Source: Pseudomonas beijingensis (GTDB lineage: Bacteria > Pseudomonadota > Gammaproteobacteria > Pseudomonadales > Pseudomonadaceae). Taken from it: a stretch of 64,000 nt of DNA. The notes under the pieces were generated by a model, which made no database searches, was not told where the DNA came from, and saw only the letters and a list, made by a program, of their open reading frames with translations. The translations under genes and the position numbers were made by a program. Shown here piece by piece: positions 1 to 8,019 of the stretch. The stretch is taken from the NCBI RefSeq assembly GCF_030687295.1, contig NZ_CP117425.1:4406001-4470000 (forward strand), given 5' to 3'. How positions within the stretch are numbered: the stretch's first letter is position 1; each line of letters begins with the position of its first letter.

Positions 1-1
1 G

Positions 2-529
2 TCCCACTACCAGCTCGCCCGGCTGCACCTGCACAATGCCGAATTGAAGAAAGCCCAACTGGCCCTTGAGCAGGCCTTGCGCCTGCAACCGGACAATCTC
101 CCGGCGTTGGTCATGCAGATCGAAGTGCTGGACAAACAAGGCCAGGGCGAAGCCGCACGACAATTGCTCGCCCGACAGTTGCAAACCCAGCCAGCCTCGG
201 CTTATCTGCAACATGCGCTGGGCATGTGGCTGCTGCAACATGGCCAGAGCGAGTATGCGGTGCTCGGCCTGGCCAAAGCCGTGGAACTGGAGCCCGAGAA
301 CCGGCATTACCGCTATGACCTGGCAACTACCCTGCATGCCGAGCAGGAAGTGGAAGCCGCGCAGAAACAGCTACAGGAAATCGTCCAGCGCTACCCCGCC
401 GACCGCAAGGCCCGGGTGTTGCTGATCAACTATTGGAAGGAAACCGGTCAGTTGCAGAACGTTCAAATCCTGTTGGCGCAACTTGAACAACTGAACCCCG
501 ATGACCCGGCACTGCAACAGGGTCTGTAG
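2..529 (+). CDS. Tetratricopeptide-repeat protein, 5' end outside the window
   Basis: The reading frame is open from base 2 to the TAG at 527-529, so the start lies upstream of the window. The visible 175 residues are alpha-helical TPR units: repeats of the W-L-G-Y-A-F-A-P type can be read at roughly residues 1-30, 70-100 and 105-135 (for example 'YRYDLATTLHAEQ' and 'AVELEPENRHY'). TPR arrays act as protein-interaction scaffolds. The portion seen has no catalytic motif. It may be the C-terminal part of a larger protein such as a TPR-tailed multihaem cytochrome, but nothing visible decides this. An internal TTG at 44 is not needed as a start because the frame continues upstream of it. Confidence 0.75.
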   Translation, partial: SHYQLARLHLHNAELKKAQLALEQALRLQPDNLPALVMQIEVLDKQGQGEAARQLLARQLQTQPASAYLQHALGMWLLQHGQSEYAVLGLAKAVELEPENRHYRYDLATTLHAEQEVEAAQKQLQEIVQRYPADRKARVLLINYWKETGQLQNVQILLAQLEQLNPDDPALQQGL

Positions 530-759
530 GAGCTGCCGCTTTTGATCTTGATGAGTTGAGCGCTCACTTGTGACTCAATTGGCTTGGTAAAGATCGCCGC
601 GTCGCTTCGCTCGACAGCGCCTAAAAAAGTTGTGCACTACACCGCGTTTTGTAGATGTAAGCGGAACCGCCATCACCGCCAAAGGTCAAGTATTCAGGCA
701 GTTCATTTCAGGCGTTACCCCGCCTGCTGCCCACTTCCCTAGTCATGAGAGGGCTATTT

Positions 760-2262
760 TTGTCTACATCTAACGGGTTGATCAGTGCAAAAGCTGCCAC
801 CGGTATCGAAGGACTGGACAATGTCCTTTCCGGTGGTTTGTCCCGCGGCCATGTGTTCCTGCTTGAGGGGGAACCGGGGACTGGTAAGACCACGGTCGCG
901 CTGCATTTTCTGTTGGCCGGCGCCAAGGCTGGCGAGCGCTCGTTGTACATCACGCTCTCGGAAACCGAGCGTGAACTGCGTCAGGGCGCCGCCTCCCACG
1001 GCTGGACCCTGGACGACAACATTCATATTTTCGAGCTGACCCCGCCTGAAAGCTTGCTCAATGCCGAGCACCAGCAGAGCCTGCTGTACTCCTCGGACCT
1101 GGAACTGGGCGAAGCGACGCGGCAGATTTTCGAAGTGGTCGAACGGGTCAAGCCGACCCGGGTCGTGCTCGACAGCCTGTCGGAGATCCGCCTGCTGGCG
1201 CAAAGCTCGCTGCGCTATCGTCGCCAGATCCTGGCAATCAAGCATTACTTCGTGCGCTACGACGCCACGGTCCTGTTGCTCGACGACCTGACCACAGAAT
1301 CCTTGGACAAGACCGTGCACAGCGTCGCCCACGGAGTGATTCGCCTGGAAGAACTGACCCCCAACTATGGCGCCGAGCGGCGGCGCGTCCGGGTGGTCAA
1401 GTATCGCGGGCAGAAGTACCGCGGCGGTTACCATGACTTCACCATCATGGGCGATGGTGTACATGTCTTCCCGCGCCTGGTGGCCGCCGAACACCGCGGA
1501 CAATACCAGCGCAAGCAACTCTCCAGCGGCATCGGCGAGATGGACGCGCTACTGGGCGGTGGTATCGAGACCGGCTCCAGCACCTTGATCCTGGGCCCGG
1601 CGGGCACCGGCAAGTCGCTGATTGCACTGATTTTTGCCGCAGCCGCCGTGCATCGCGGTGAGAAGGCCGCGCTGTTCATCTTCGATGAAGAGCTGGGCTT
1701 GTTGTTCGAGCGCATGAAAAACATCGGCATCGATCTGCATGCCCTGCAAAAAACCGGCAACCTGATGATCGAACAAGTGGACGCCGCCGAGTTGTCCCCC
1801 GGTGAGTTCTCCCACCGCGTGCGCCGTTGTGTCGACGAGGGCGAGATCAAGACCGTAATCATCGACAGCATCAACGGCTATCAGGCGGCCATGCCGGAAG
1901 AGAACGCCCTGGTGCTGCACATGCATGAATTGCTGCTCTACCTCAACCGCAAGGGCGCGGCGACCTTCATGACCGTCGCCCAGCACGGCCTGGTCGGCGA
2001 CATGCAGGCGCCCGTGGACATCACTTACCTGGCCGACACGGTGATTCTGTTGCGTTATTTCGAAGCACTGGGCAAGGTTCGCCGGGCGGTTTCCATTATC
2101 AAGAAGCGCACCGGCAGCCACGAGTCGACCATCCGCGAATACCGCATCGGCGGCCAGGGCATGACCATTGGCGAACCTTTGGAGGCCTTCCAAGGTGTCT
2201 TGCGTGGCGTACCGACCTACATGGGAGCGGACCATCCGCTGCTCAAGGATGATCTCCAGTGA
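760..2262 (+). CDS. KaiC-like double-domain RecA-type ATPase
   Basis: About 500 residues with two tandem KaiC/RecA-like domains. Domain 1 has the Walker A GEPGTGKT near residues 37-44. Domain 2 has GPAGTGKS near 279-286 followed by the paired acidic FDEEL near 308-312, the position of the catalytic glutamates in KaiC CII. The C-terminal KRTGSHESTIRE stretch is typical of bacterial KaiC homologues outside cyanobacteria, which are linked to stress signalling rather than a clock (no kaiA or kaiB is nearby). I prefer the TTG at 760 because AGAGGG lies six bases upstream; an ATG at 745 is in frame but has no ribosome site. The gene overlaps the downstream kinase by GTGA, implying translational coupling. 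Confidence 0.88.
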   Translation: MSTSNGLISAKAATGIEGLDNVLSGGLSRGHVFLLEGEPGTGKTTVALHFLLAGAKAGERSLYITLSETERELRQGAASHGWTLDDNIHIFELTPPESLLNAEHQQSLLYSSDLELGEATRQIFEVVERVKPTRVVLDSLSEIRLLAQSSLRYRRQILAIKHYFVRYDATVLLLDDLTTESLDKTVHSVAHGVIRLEELTPNYGAERRRVRVVKYRGQKYRGGYHDFTIMGDGVHVFPRLVAAEHRGQYQRKQLSSGIGEMDALLGGGIETGSSTLILGPAGTGKSLIALIFAAAAVHRGEKAALFIFDEELGLLFERMKNIGIDLHALQKTGNLMIEQVDAAELSPGEFSHRVRRCVDEGEIKTVIIDSINGYQAAMPEENALVLHMHELLLYLNRKGAATFMTVAQHGLVGDMQAPVDITYLADTVILLRYFEALGKVRRAVSIIKKRTGSHESTIREYRIGGQGMTIGEPLEAFQGVLRGVPTYMGADHPLLKDDLQ

Positions 2263-3929
2263 CGTTGACGGAGCCCCTGTCGGAGCGGGCACTGATCCTC
2301 GCGCCGTTGGGACGAGACAGCCAGATCGCCTTGATGATCCTCAATGAAGCCGGGTTTGCCGGCCTCATCTGCCGTCATCTGGGCCATTTGTGCCAAGAAC
2401 TGGAAGACGGCGCGGGCCTGTTGGTGATCTCTTCGGAAGCGTTGATGGGGCCAGACCTGGAAACACTGTTCCTGCAAATCGAGCAGCAGCCGGCCTGGTC
2501 CGACCTGCCCATTGTCTTGTTGACCCATCACGGCGGCCCGGAACAGAATCCGGCGGCACGTATCGGTGCGCAATTGGGTAACGTCACCTTCCTCGAACGC
2601 CCCTTCCACCCTGTGACCCTGATCAGCCTGGTGACCACTGCCCTGCGTGGGCGGCGAAGGCAGTACGATGCCCGCGACCGCCTGATCGACCTGAGCAACA
2701 GCGAACTGCGCCTGCAAACGACCCTTGAAACCCTCGAGCAGCAGGTAGAAGAGCGTACCGCCCAGTTGCGCCACAACGAAGAAGCGCTGCGCCAGTCGCA
2801 AAAAATGGAAGCGGTCGGCCAGTTGACCGGTGGCATTGCCCACGACTTCAACAACATGCTCACCGGAATCATCGGCAGCCTCGAACTGCTGCGTCGTCGA
2901 CTGGCCCGGGGCCGTACCGAGGACCTGGACAGCCTGATCGACCTGGGCGTGACCTCGGCCAACCGCGCCGCCGGCCTGACTCATCGCCTGCTGGCGTTTT
3001 CCCGACGGCAATCGCTGGACTCCAAGGCCGTCCAGATGAATACGCTGGTGCTGTCCATGGGCGAGTTGCTGCAACGCAGCCTCAACGAGAGCATTCGCCT
3101 GGACATGCAGCTGGACGAACAACTCTGGGTCGCCGAGGCCGACCCCAACCAACTGGAGAGCGCCCTGCTCAACCTGGTGCTCAACGCCCGGGATGCGATG
3201 CCCAACGGCGGAAACCTGGTGGTGCGGACAAGCAATCGGCACCTGGACGCCGACTTCACCGATGCCTACACCAACCTGGCGCCCGGCGACTATGTGGTGC
3301 TGAGTGTGCAGGACAGCGGTTGCGGCATGCCCGAAGCGGTCATCAATCGCGCTTTCGACCCGTTCTTCACCACAAAGCCGATCGGCCAGGGCACCGGGCT
3401 GGGCCTGTCGATGATCTATGGCTTCAGCAAGCAATCGCGTGGCCATGTGACCATCGACAGCGAAGTCGACAAGGGCACCACCGTGAACCTTTACCTGCCG
3501 CGCTTTCGCGGTGAAGAAATACACGAGCCCCAGGTCACCACCCAGCACGCGCCCCATGCGCAGGACGGCGAAACCGTGCTGATCGTCGAGGACGATCCAG
3601 CGGTGCGGGTACTGGTGAGCGCGGTGTTGAGCGAACTGGGTTATGCCTTTGTGGAAGCGGCCGACGCCAATGGCGCCGTACCGATCCTCCAGTCAAGCCA
3701 ACGCATCGACCTGCTGATCAGCGACGTAGGCCTGCCCGGCATGAATGGTCGGCAACTGGCGGAAATCGGCCGGCAGATCCGTCCGGACCTGCGGGTACTG
3801 TTCATTACCGGCTATGCGGAACATGCAGCGGTACGCGGCGGTTTCCTTGACCCGGGGATGCAGATGATCACCAAGCCGTTCACGTTTGATTTGTTGACGG
3901 CCAAGGTGCGGGAGATGATAAGAGCATGA
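2259..3929 (+). CDS. Hybrid histidine kinase with degenerate N-terminal receiver and C-terminal receiver
   Basis: 556 residues. Residues 1-130 look like a receiver fold but have no phosphorylatable aspartate at the expected place (VISSEAL replaces the usual hydrophobic-D motif), so it is probably a pseudo-receiver. A coiled coil (about 145-180) leads to the HisKA box with H195 in [10 protein letters not shown]. An HATPase domain follows, with the N box around 304-312, G1 DSGCGM and G2 GTGLGLS. A C-terminal receiver has the acidic pair VEDD and phospho-acceptor D489 ([12 protein letters not shown]). There are no membrane segments, so it is cytosolic. It starts with GTG overlapping the kaiC-like stop codon, making the two a coupled pair; KaiC-like proteins are commonly encoded beside such kinases. 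The partner receiving the phosphate is unknown. Confidence 0.88.
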   Translation: MTLTEPLSERALILAPLGRDSQIALMILNEAGFAGLICRHLGHLCQELEDGAGLLVISSEALMGPDLETLFLQIEQQPAWSDLPIVLLTHHGGPEQNPAARIGAQLGNVTFLERPFHPVTLISLVTTALRGRRRQYDARDRLIDLSNSELRLQTTLETLEQQVEERTAQLRHNEEALRQSQKMEAVGQLTGGIAHDFNNMLTGIIGSLELLRRRLARGRTEDLDSLIDLGVTSANRAAGLTHRLLAFSRRQSLDSKAVQMNTLVLSMGELLQRSLNESIRLDMQLDEQLWVAEADPNQLESALLNLVLNARDAMPNGGNLVVRTSNRHLDADFTDAYTNLAPGDYVVLSVQDSGCGMPEAVINRAFDPFFTTKPIGQGTGLGLSMIYGFSKQSRGHVTIDSEVDKGTTVNLYLPRFRGEEIHEPQVTTQHAPHAQDGETVLIVEDDPAVRVLVSAVLSELGYAFVEAADANGAVPILQSSQRIDLLISDVGLPGMNGRQLAEIGRQIRPDLRVLFITGYAEHAAVRGGFLDPGMQMITKPFTFDLLTAKVREMIRA

Positions 3930-3957
3930 CGAAATCTCGGAGCATAAAGTACCGTTA

Positions 3958-4004
3958 TAGCCCTGAATAGCTGTCAGACTTGACAGCTATTCAGGGCTAC
4001 TTTT
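3958..4004 (+). terminator. Perfect 19-bp hairpin after the KaiC/kinase pair
   Basis: TAGCCCTGAATAGCTGTCA at 3958-3976 is followed by a GACT loop and its exact reverse complement at 3981-3999, then CTTTTC. The 19-bp stem with a four-base loop sits 28 bases after the kinase stop codon. It would end transcription of the kaiC-kinase unit before the next plus-strand gene. The T tract is short and interrupted, so termination efficiency is uncertain. Confidence 0.75.
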
Positions 4005-4069
4005 CAGACCGAAACTCAATGCGCAGTCCAGTGTTAACCGCATGGGCATCAATCGGCATTGAGGTCATC

Positions 4070-4948
4070 ATGAAAACTCTCATCCTCTGGGTAATGCTTG
4101 TATTGGCCGGAGCCACCGTAAGCCAGCAGGCACTCTCCCTCGAGCGACTGCGCTCCGGTGTACAAATCGCAGCCGAACTCACTCAACGCTACAACGATAT
4201 CCGGGATGACTGCGGCAGCCCTTCGATGCCCAGTTTTCTGTGTACCGGTGTGATGTTGCGCTCGACGATTCCCGGTGACGGCTATTTCACCTGGAACCCC
4301 AGCCCCTATTCACGCACCAGCGGCGGCGTTGCGTTTTCCTTCCTCAGGAAAGACGCCAAGTTCTCAGGGCTGGTTTATGGGCAAAACAGCGGATTTATTT
4401 TCTACCCTGTATTGACCAGGCCGGCGGATACGTTTCAGGTGGAAGTGCTTTGTGCCTACCCTTCGGACGGTGCAACCAATAACAGGGACCAGGCCGGGTG
4501 TGGCGCCCATCCGTATGCACTTGATCGAAGCCGTCGTTGCCAGACCATTGGGGTGACAACTGCAGAACAATGGATAGCGAACCGGCAGGAATATGCTTGG
4601 AACCTCTGCGGCTTTGATGTCAGCGATGACATGAATGAAATGGCTACTAGCGGATTTAAGGAAACGATTCGGGCTCATAACCTCGGTAACTTCTTTGCCG
4701 GAACGTTTGACTACATTGAATTAGTAGTCGCCACCTGGCCCCAGCATGACAACCCTACCCCTGTTCCCCTCGAAGCCTTTTTCTATACAAACGACGGCTT
4801 GGCCAGAGCGCAACGGGATCAAATGGACTATTTCAATCAAAGCGGGAGAGGCGTGCCGATTATCAAGCTCGAACTCCCACAAAACCCTTCCGCCGATGCG
4901 GTGTTCAGTTACCTTATGGAGGATCAACGCGTCCTGTTGGGCTTATGA
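4070..4948 (+). CDS. Secreted halovibrin (HvnA)-like protein
   Basis: 292 residues. I chose the ATG at 4070 over an upstream in-frame start because it yields a clean signal peptide (MKTLILWVMLVLAGATVSQQALS). The mature part has several cysteines in short motifs (DDCGSPSMPSFLCTG, VLCAYPSDGATNNRDQAGCG, WNLCGFDV), which suggests disulphides in an exported protein. The sequence pattern matches proteins I know from Pseudomonas annotations as halovibrin HvnA, named for the secreted NAD-glycohydrolase of Vibrio fischeri. That enzymatic role is inferred by name only; I cannot point to an active site. It stands alone, with a hairpin upstream and a convergent receiver gene 15 bases downstream. Confidence 0.55.
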   Translation: MKTLILWVMLVLAGATVSQQALSLERLRSGVQIAAELTQRYNDIRDDCGSPSMPSFLCTGVMLRSTIPGDGYFTWNPSPYSRTSGGVAFSFLRKDAKFSGLVYGQNSGFIFYPVLTRPADTFQVEVLCAYPSDGATNNRDQAGCGAHPYALDRSRRCQTIGVTTAEQWIANRQEYAWNLCGFDVSDDMNEMATSGFKETIRAHNLGNFFAGTFDYIELVVATWPQHDNPTPVPLEAFFYTNDGLARAQRDQMDYFNQSGRGVPIIKLELPQNPSADAVFSYLMEDQRVLLGL

Positions 4949-4963
4949 GTATTCCTCACCCAT

Positions 4964-5341
4964 TCAGGACAGCATTGTGCGCATGATGCACTGCAATTCA
5001 TCCAGATCGAACGGCTTATCCAGGATCGGCGCCTTGCGGGTAATGGGGCTATCGGTGTCGCGCACTTCCTGCGCATAGCCACTGATGAAGATCACCTTCA
5101 GTTCGGGTCGCAGCTTGACTGCGGGCTCGGCGATCTGCACCCCGGAGATACCGCCCGGCAGGCGGAAGTCGGTAATCATCATGTCCAGATGCGGCTTGCT
5201 CGCCAGGATCTCGAACGCCTGCTCACCGTTTCCGGCCTGAAGCACCCGGTACCCCTCGCCCGACAGATAAGCCGACAGTACCATCAGGATCGACGGGTCA
5301 TCCTCGACGATCAATACAACATCTTGCGCATCTTCACTCAT
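4964..5341 (-). CDS. Single-domain response regulator (receiver only)
   Basis: 125 residues consisting of one receiver domain: acidic pair VEDD near 13-15, phospho-acceptor D58 in MMITDFRLPGG, the switch region FISGYAQ, and the conserved lysine in LDKPFDLDEL. There is no output domain, so it would act as a phosphate relay or sink like CheY-type proteins. It is the last gene of the overlapping minus-strand signalling chain. The ATG at 5341 overlaps the end of the upstream kinase by eight bases; an in-frame start 21 bases further up is possible but would increase the overlap. Confidence 0.88.
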   Translation of the reverse strand: MSEDAQDVVLIVEDDPSILMVLSAYLSGEGYRVLQAGNGEQAFEILASKPHLDMMITDFRLPGGISGVQIAEPAVKLRPELKVIFISGYAQEVRDTDSPITRKAPILDKPFDLDELQCIMRTMLS

Positions 5342-6623
5342 GAGAAGCCTTTGTTCGATCAATAGCTGCTGATACGACCTTAGGGTCTCTCAGAGGTTGC
5401 GTCTGTTCGGCGGTTTTGTCCAAGACAGTTTTCTGCAAGGGCAGGCAAACACGGAACAACGCGCCTTCATTGAGGCGACTGTCGACCGTGATCGTCCCGC
5501 CATGGGCCGAGACAATCTGCTCGGAAATGAACAGCCCCAACCCCAAGCCTGAAGCAGCCGCCTTGGACGATACGCGCTCGAACTGCTGGAAGATGCGTTT
5601 CTGGTTCTCCTCGCTGATGCCGATGCCGTGGTCCTGGACCTCGATGCAGGCATGCTCGGGCGTCTTGAAGACGCGCACTTCGATCGGGCTCTTGCCGCCG
5701 TAGCGCAGCGCATTGGTCAACAGGTTCGACACCACCTGCTCGATACGGAACTCATCCCAAAGCCCCTCCACCGCCGGCTCGGCCATGCAGGTCAACGAGC
5801 ATTCGGCGACGGCGATCTGCGGCTGGAAGTTGCGCAGCAGGTTTTCCACCAATGCCGTCAGGTTGAAGCGGGTCGGACGGATCGACAGCTTGCCGGTACG
5901 AATCCGCGACACATCCAGCATGTCCTCGATCAGCCGGATCAGGCTCTTGATCTGGCGCTCGTCGCGTTCGACCATCGCCCGCACCTTGTCCAGGCTGAAG
6001 GCCGCGGCGTTGTCCCGGGCCAGGTGCATCTTGCGCAACTGGGTCTCGAGAATGAGCCCATTGAGGGGCGTGCGCACCTCATGGGCGACGATGGACATGA
6101 AGTCGTCACGCATGCGAACCGCCTGCTCCAGCTCGGCGCGGGTGGCCTCCAGTTGCTGCAACAGGACCTCCTGCTCGCGACGACTCTGTTCAAGGGCCAC
6201 GACTTGCTCCTTCATGGCCTTGCGCTGGCGATACAACTCGACGAACACATTGACCTTGCTCTTGACCGCCTGGGTGTCCAGCGGCTTGTGCAAGAAGTCC
6301 ACCGCGCCGTTTTCATAACCGGTGAAGGCATAGTTACGCTCACGACCGGCGGCGCTGACGAAGATAATCGGGATGCTGCGGGTCTTCTCCGTGCCGCGCA
6401 TCAGCTCGGCCAGCCCGAAACCGTTCATCTCAGGCATCTGCACATCGATGATGGCCAAGGCAAAGTCGTGTTGCAGCAGCAGGGATAGCGCTTCGTCCGC
6501 CGACAGGGCCTTGAAGACCTCGCGGTCGTTCCCCCTGATCAACGCTTCCAGGGCCAACAGATTCTCAGGCAGATCGTCGACGATCAGCAGTTTGGCTTGA
6601 ATATCTCTTGGCATGTGGTTCAT
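5334..6623 (-). CDS. Receiver-histidine kinase (response regulator fused to HK)
   Basis: 429 residues. An N-terminal receiver (acidic pair VDD, phospho-acceptor D60 in AIIDVQMPEMNG, lysine in HKPLD) is joined by a long coiled coil (about 130-172) to HisKA with H181 in SIVAHEVRTPLNG. HATPase follows, with the N box near LLTNALRYGG, DHGIGI and GLGLGLFIS. It has no membrane segments. An N-terminal receiver in front of a kinase is the usual arrangement when the kinase is itself controlled by an upstream phosphodonor, here plausibly the 1160-residue hybrid kinase of the same operon. Its ATG overlaps the cheB-like stop by four bases (ATGA). Confidence 0.9.
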   Translation of the reverse strand: MNHMPRDIQAKLLIVDDLPENLLALEALIRGNDREVFKALSADEALSLLLQHDFALAIIDVQMPEMNGFGLAELMRGTEKTRSIPIIFVSAAGRERNYAFTGYENGAVDFLHKPLDTQAVKSKVNVFVELYRQRKAMKEQVVALEQSRREQEVLLQQLEATRAELEQAVRMRDDFMSIVAHEVRTPLNGLILETQLRKMHLARDNAAAFSLDKVRAMVERDERQIKSLIRLIEDMLDVSRIRTGKLSIRPTRFNLTALVENLLRNFQPQIAVAECSLTCMAEPAVEGLWDEFRIEQVVSNLLTNALRYGGKSPIEVRVFKTPEHACIEVQDHGIGISEENQKRIFQQFERVSSKAAASGLGLGLFISEQIVSAHGGTITVDSRLNEGALFRVCLPLQKTVLDKTAEQTQPLRDPKVVSAAIDRTKASHE

Positions 6624-7207
6624 TCCAGCCCGGCCAGCAATTGGCCGATGCCTTGCAAAGTAAGGATATGGTCGGGCTCGTGCAGGGCCAGCGCCGCTTC
6701 GGGCATGGTCGAGACCTGGGCTTCAGCGGGGTCTTGCACCACGGTGATCCCACCCAGCGCACTGACCTTCGCCAAGCCCCGGGCGCCATCGTTGTTGGCA
6801 CCGGTCAGCACCACGGCCAGCAATTTCTGGCCGTAGACATCGGCGGCCGATTCAAACAGTACATCGATGGACGGCCGCGAATGGTGTACTGGCTCCTCCA
6901 GACTCAACGACAGGCTACGATCAGCCTCGACCGACAAGTGATAGCCGGGCGTGGCGACGTACAAGGTGCCCGGCACGATGTCTTGCTTGTCCCGAGCTTC
7001 CTCCACCGGCACCGCCAGACGATGACCGAACACAGGAGCCAGTTGACTGTCGCGCTCATCCGGCAAATGCAATACCACCAGGATGGGCAGGCCAAAGCCT
7101 TTGCGCAGGTGTCCGAACACCTTGAGCAACGCTTCGACGCCGCCGGCCGACGCACCGACGACAATGGCCTCGATGGGCGGGTTGGATCTGTCCTTCGTCT
7201 GGTTCAT
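6620..7207 (-). CDS. CheB-type protein-glutamate methylesterase, no receiver domain
   Basis: 195 residues containing only the CheB catalytic domain. The triad is visible: S20 in VVGASAGG, H47 in VVLHLPDE and D140 in TGANNDGA. The usual N-terminal receiver is absent, so activity cannot be switched by direct phosphorylation. Canonical CheB removes methyl groups from chemoreceptors. Here no receptor, CheA or CheW is encoded in the operon, so the substrate may be a non-receptor protein or a distant receptor. It overlaps the cheR-like gene upstream by ATGA and the kinase downstream by ATGA. Confidence 0.9.
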   Translation of the reverse strand: MNQTKDRSNPPIEAIVVGASAGGVEALLKVFGHLRKGFGLPILVVLHLPDERDSQLAPVFGHRLAVPVEEARDKQDIVPGTLYVATPGYHLSVEADRSLSLSLEEPVHHSRPSIDVLFESAADVYGQKLLAVVLTGANNDGARGLAKVSALGGITVVQDPAEAQVSTMPEAALALHEPDHILTLQGIGQLLAGLE

Positions 7208-8019
7208 AACTTGCGATAGATCCGTTCCTGTTTGACCAACGGCTCGAATCGATGACCGTAAGCCGAAAAATCCAGTGTCTCCTTACTGCCCAAAACCAGG
7301 AAACCACGGTGACAGAGGGACTCATGGAACAGTCCAAACGCACGATCTTGCAGTTTTTTATTGAAATATATCCATACGTTGCGACATGAAATTAATTGAG
7401 TTTCTGAAAAAACACTGTCGGTTGCCAGGCTGTGATCAGCGAAGGTCACGTTCTTGCACAGGGTTTTATCGAACATCGCATAATCGTAGGCGGCCGTGTA
7501 GTAATCGGCAAACGAGCGCCGTCCTCCGGCGTTCTGGTAGTTCTGGGTATAGGTGCGCACGTTTTCCAGGGAGAAAATCCCCTGCTTGGCTTTTTCCAGC
7601 GAGCGCGGGTTGATATCGGTGGCGTAGATCAACGTGCGGTCCAGCAGGCCTTCTTCGCGCAGCAGGATCGCCATGGAGTAGACCTCCTCCCCCGTGCTGC
7701 AACCGGCGATCCAGATCTTGATCGAAGGGTACGTCCTGAGCAGCGGCACGATTTCCTCGCGGATCGCCAGGAAATGCGAGGGATCGCGAAACATCTCGCT
7801 GACGGGGATCGTCAGCAGTTGCAGCAATTGCATGAACGCACCCGGGTCATGCAGCACGCGCTCCTGCAAGGCCGAAATGGTCTTGCACTCGAACTGGCTC
7901 AATGCATGGTGGACCCGGCGCTTGATGGAGGCGCCGGAGTAATCGCGAAAATCGTAGCTGTACTTGAGGTAGATCGCTTCGATCAACAAACGAAGTTCAA
8001 TGTCAGTGTCACGTTCCAC
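7204..8019 (-). CDS. CheR-type SAM-dependent methyltransferase
   Basis: 271 residues from the GTG at 8019, which sits in TAGTG with the upstream kinase stop and gives the N terminus (M)ERDTDIELRLLIEAIYLKYSYDFRDYSG common in this subfamily; a longer start at 8046 lies inside the kinase. The N-terminal helical CheR domain is followed by the SAM-binding motif IWIAGCSTGEEVYSMAILL and the C-terminal SCRNVWIYF motif. It should methylate glutamates antagonistically to the adjacent CheB-type esterase. The pairing of stand-alone CheR and CheB with histidine kinases, not with chemoreceptors, suggests adaptation-like tuning of a two-component pathway. Confidence 0.9.
   Translation of the reverse strand: MERDTDIELRLLIEAIYLKYSYDFRDYSGASIKRRVHHALSQFECKTISALQERVLHDPGAFMQLLQLLTIPVSEMFRDPSHFLAIREEIVPLLRTYPSIKIWIAGCSTGEEVYSMAILLREEGLLDRTLIYATDINPRSLEKAKQGIFSLENVRTYTQNYQNAGGRRSFADYYTAAYDYAMFDKTLCKNVTFADHSLATDSVFSETQLISCRNVWIYFNKKLQDRAFGLFHESLCHRGFLVLGSKETLDFSAYGHRFEPLVKQERIYRKL

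Noticed and set aside
530..759. Possible repeat remnant in the spacer before the KaiC-like gene (GTAGGAGCTGCCGC...GATCGCCGCGTCGCTTCGCTCGAC)
   Set aside because: It resembles a decayed member of a Pseudomonas palindromic family, but the two halves no longer pair convincingly, so I did not list it as a feature.
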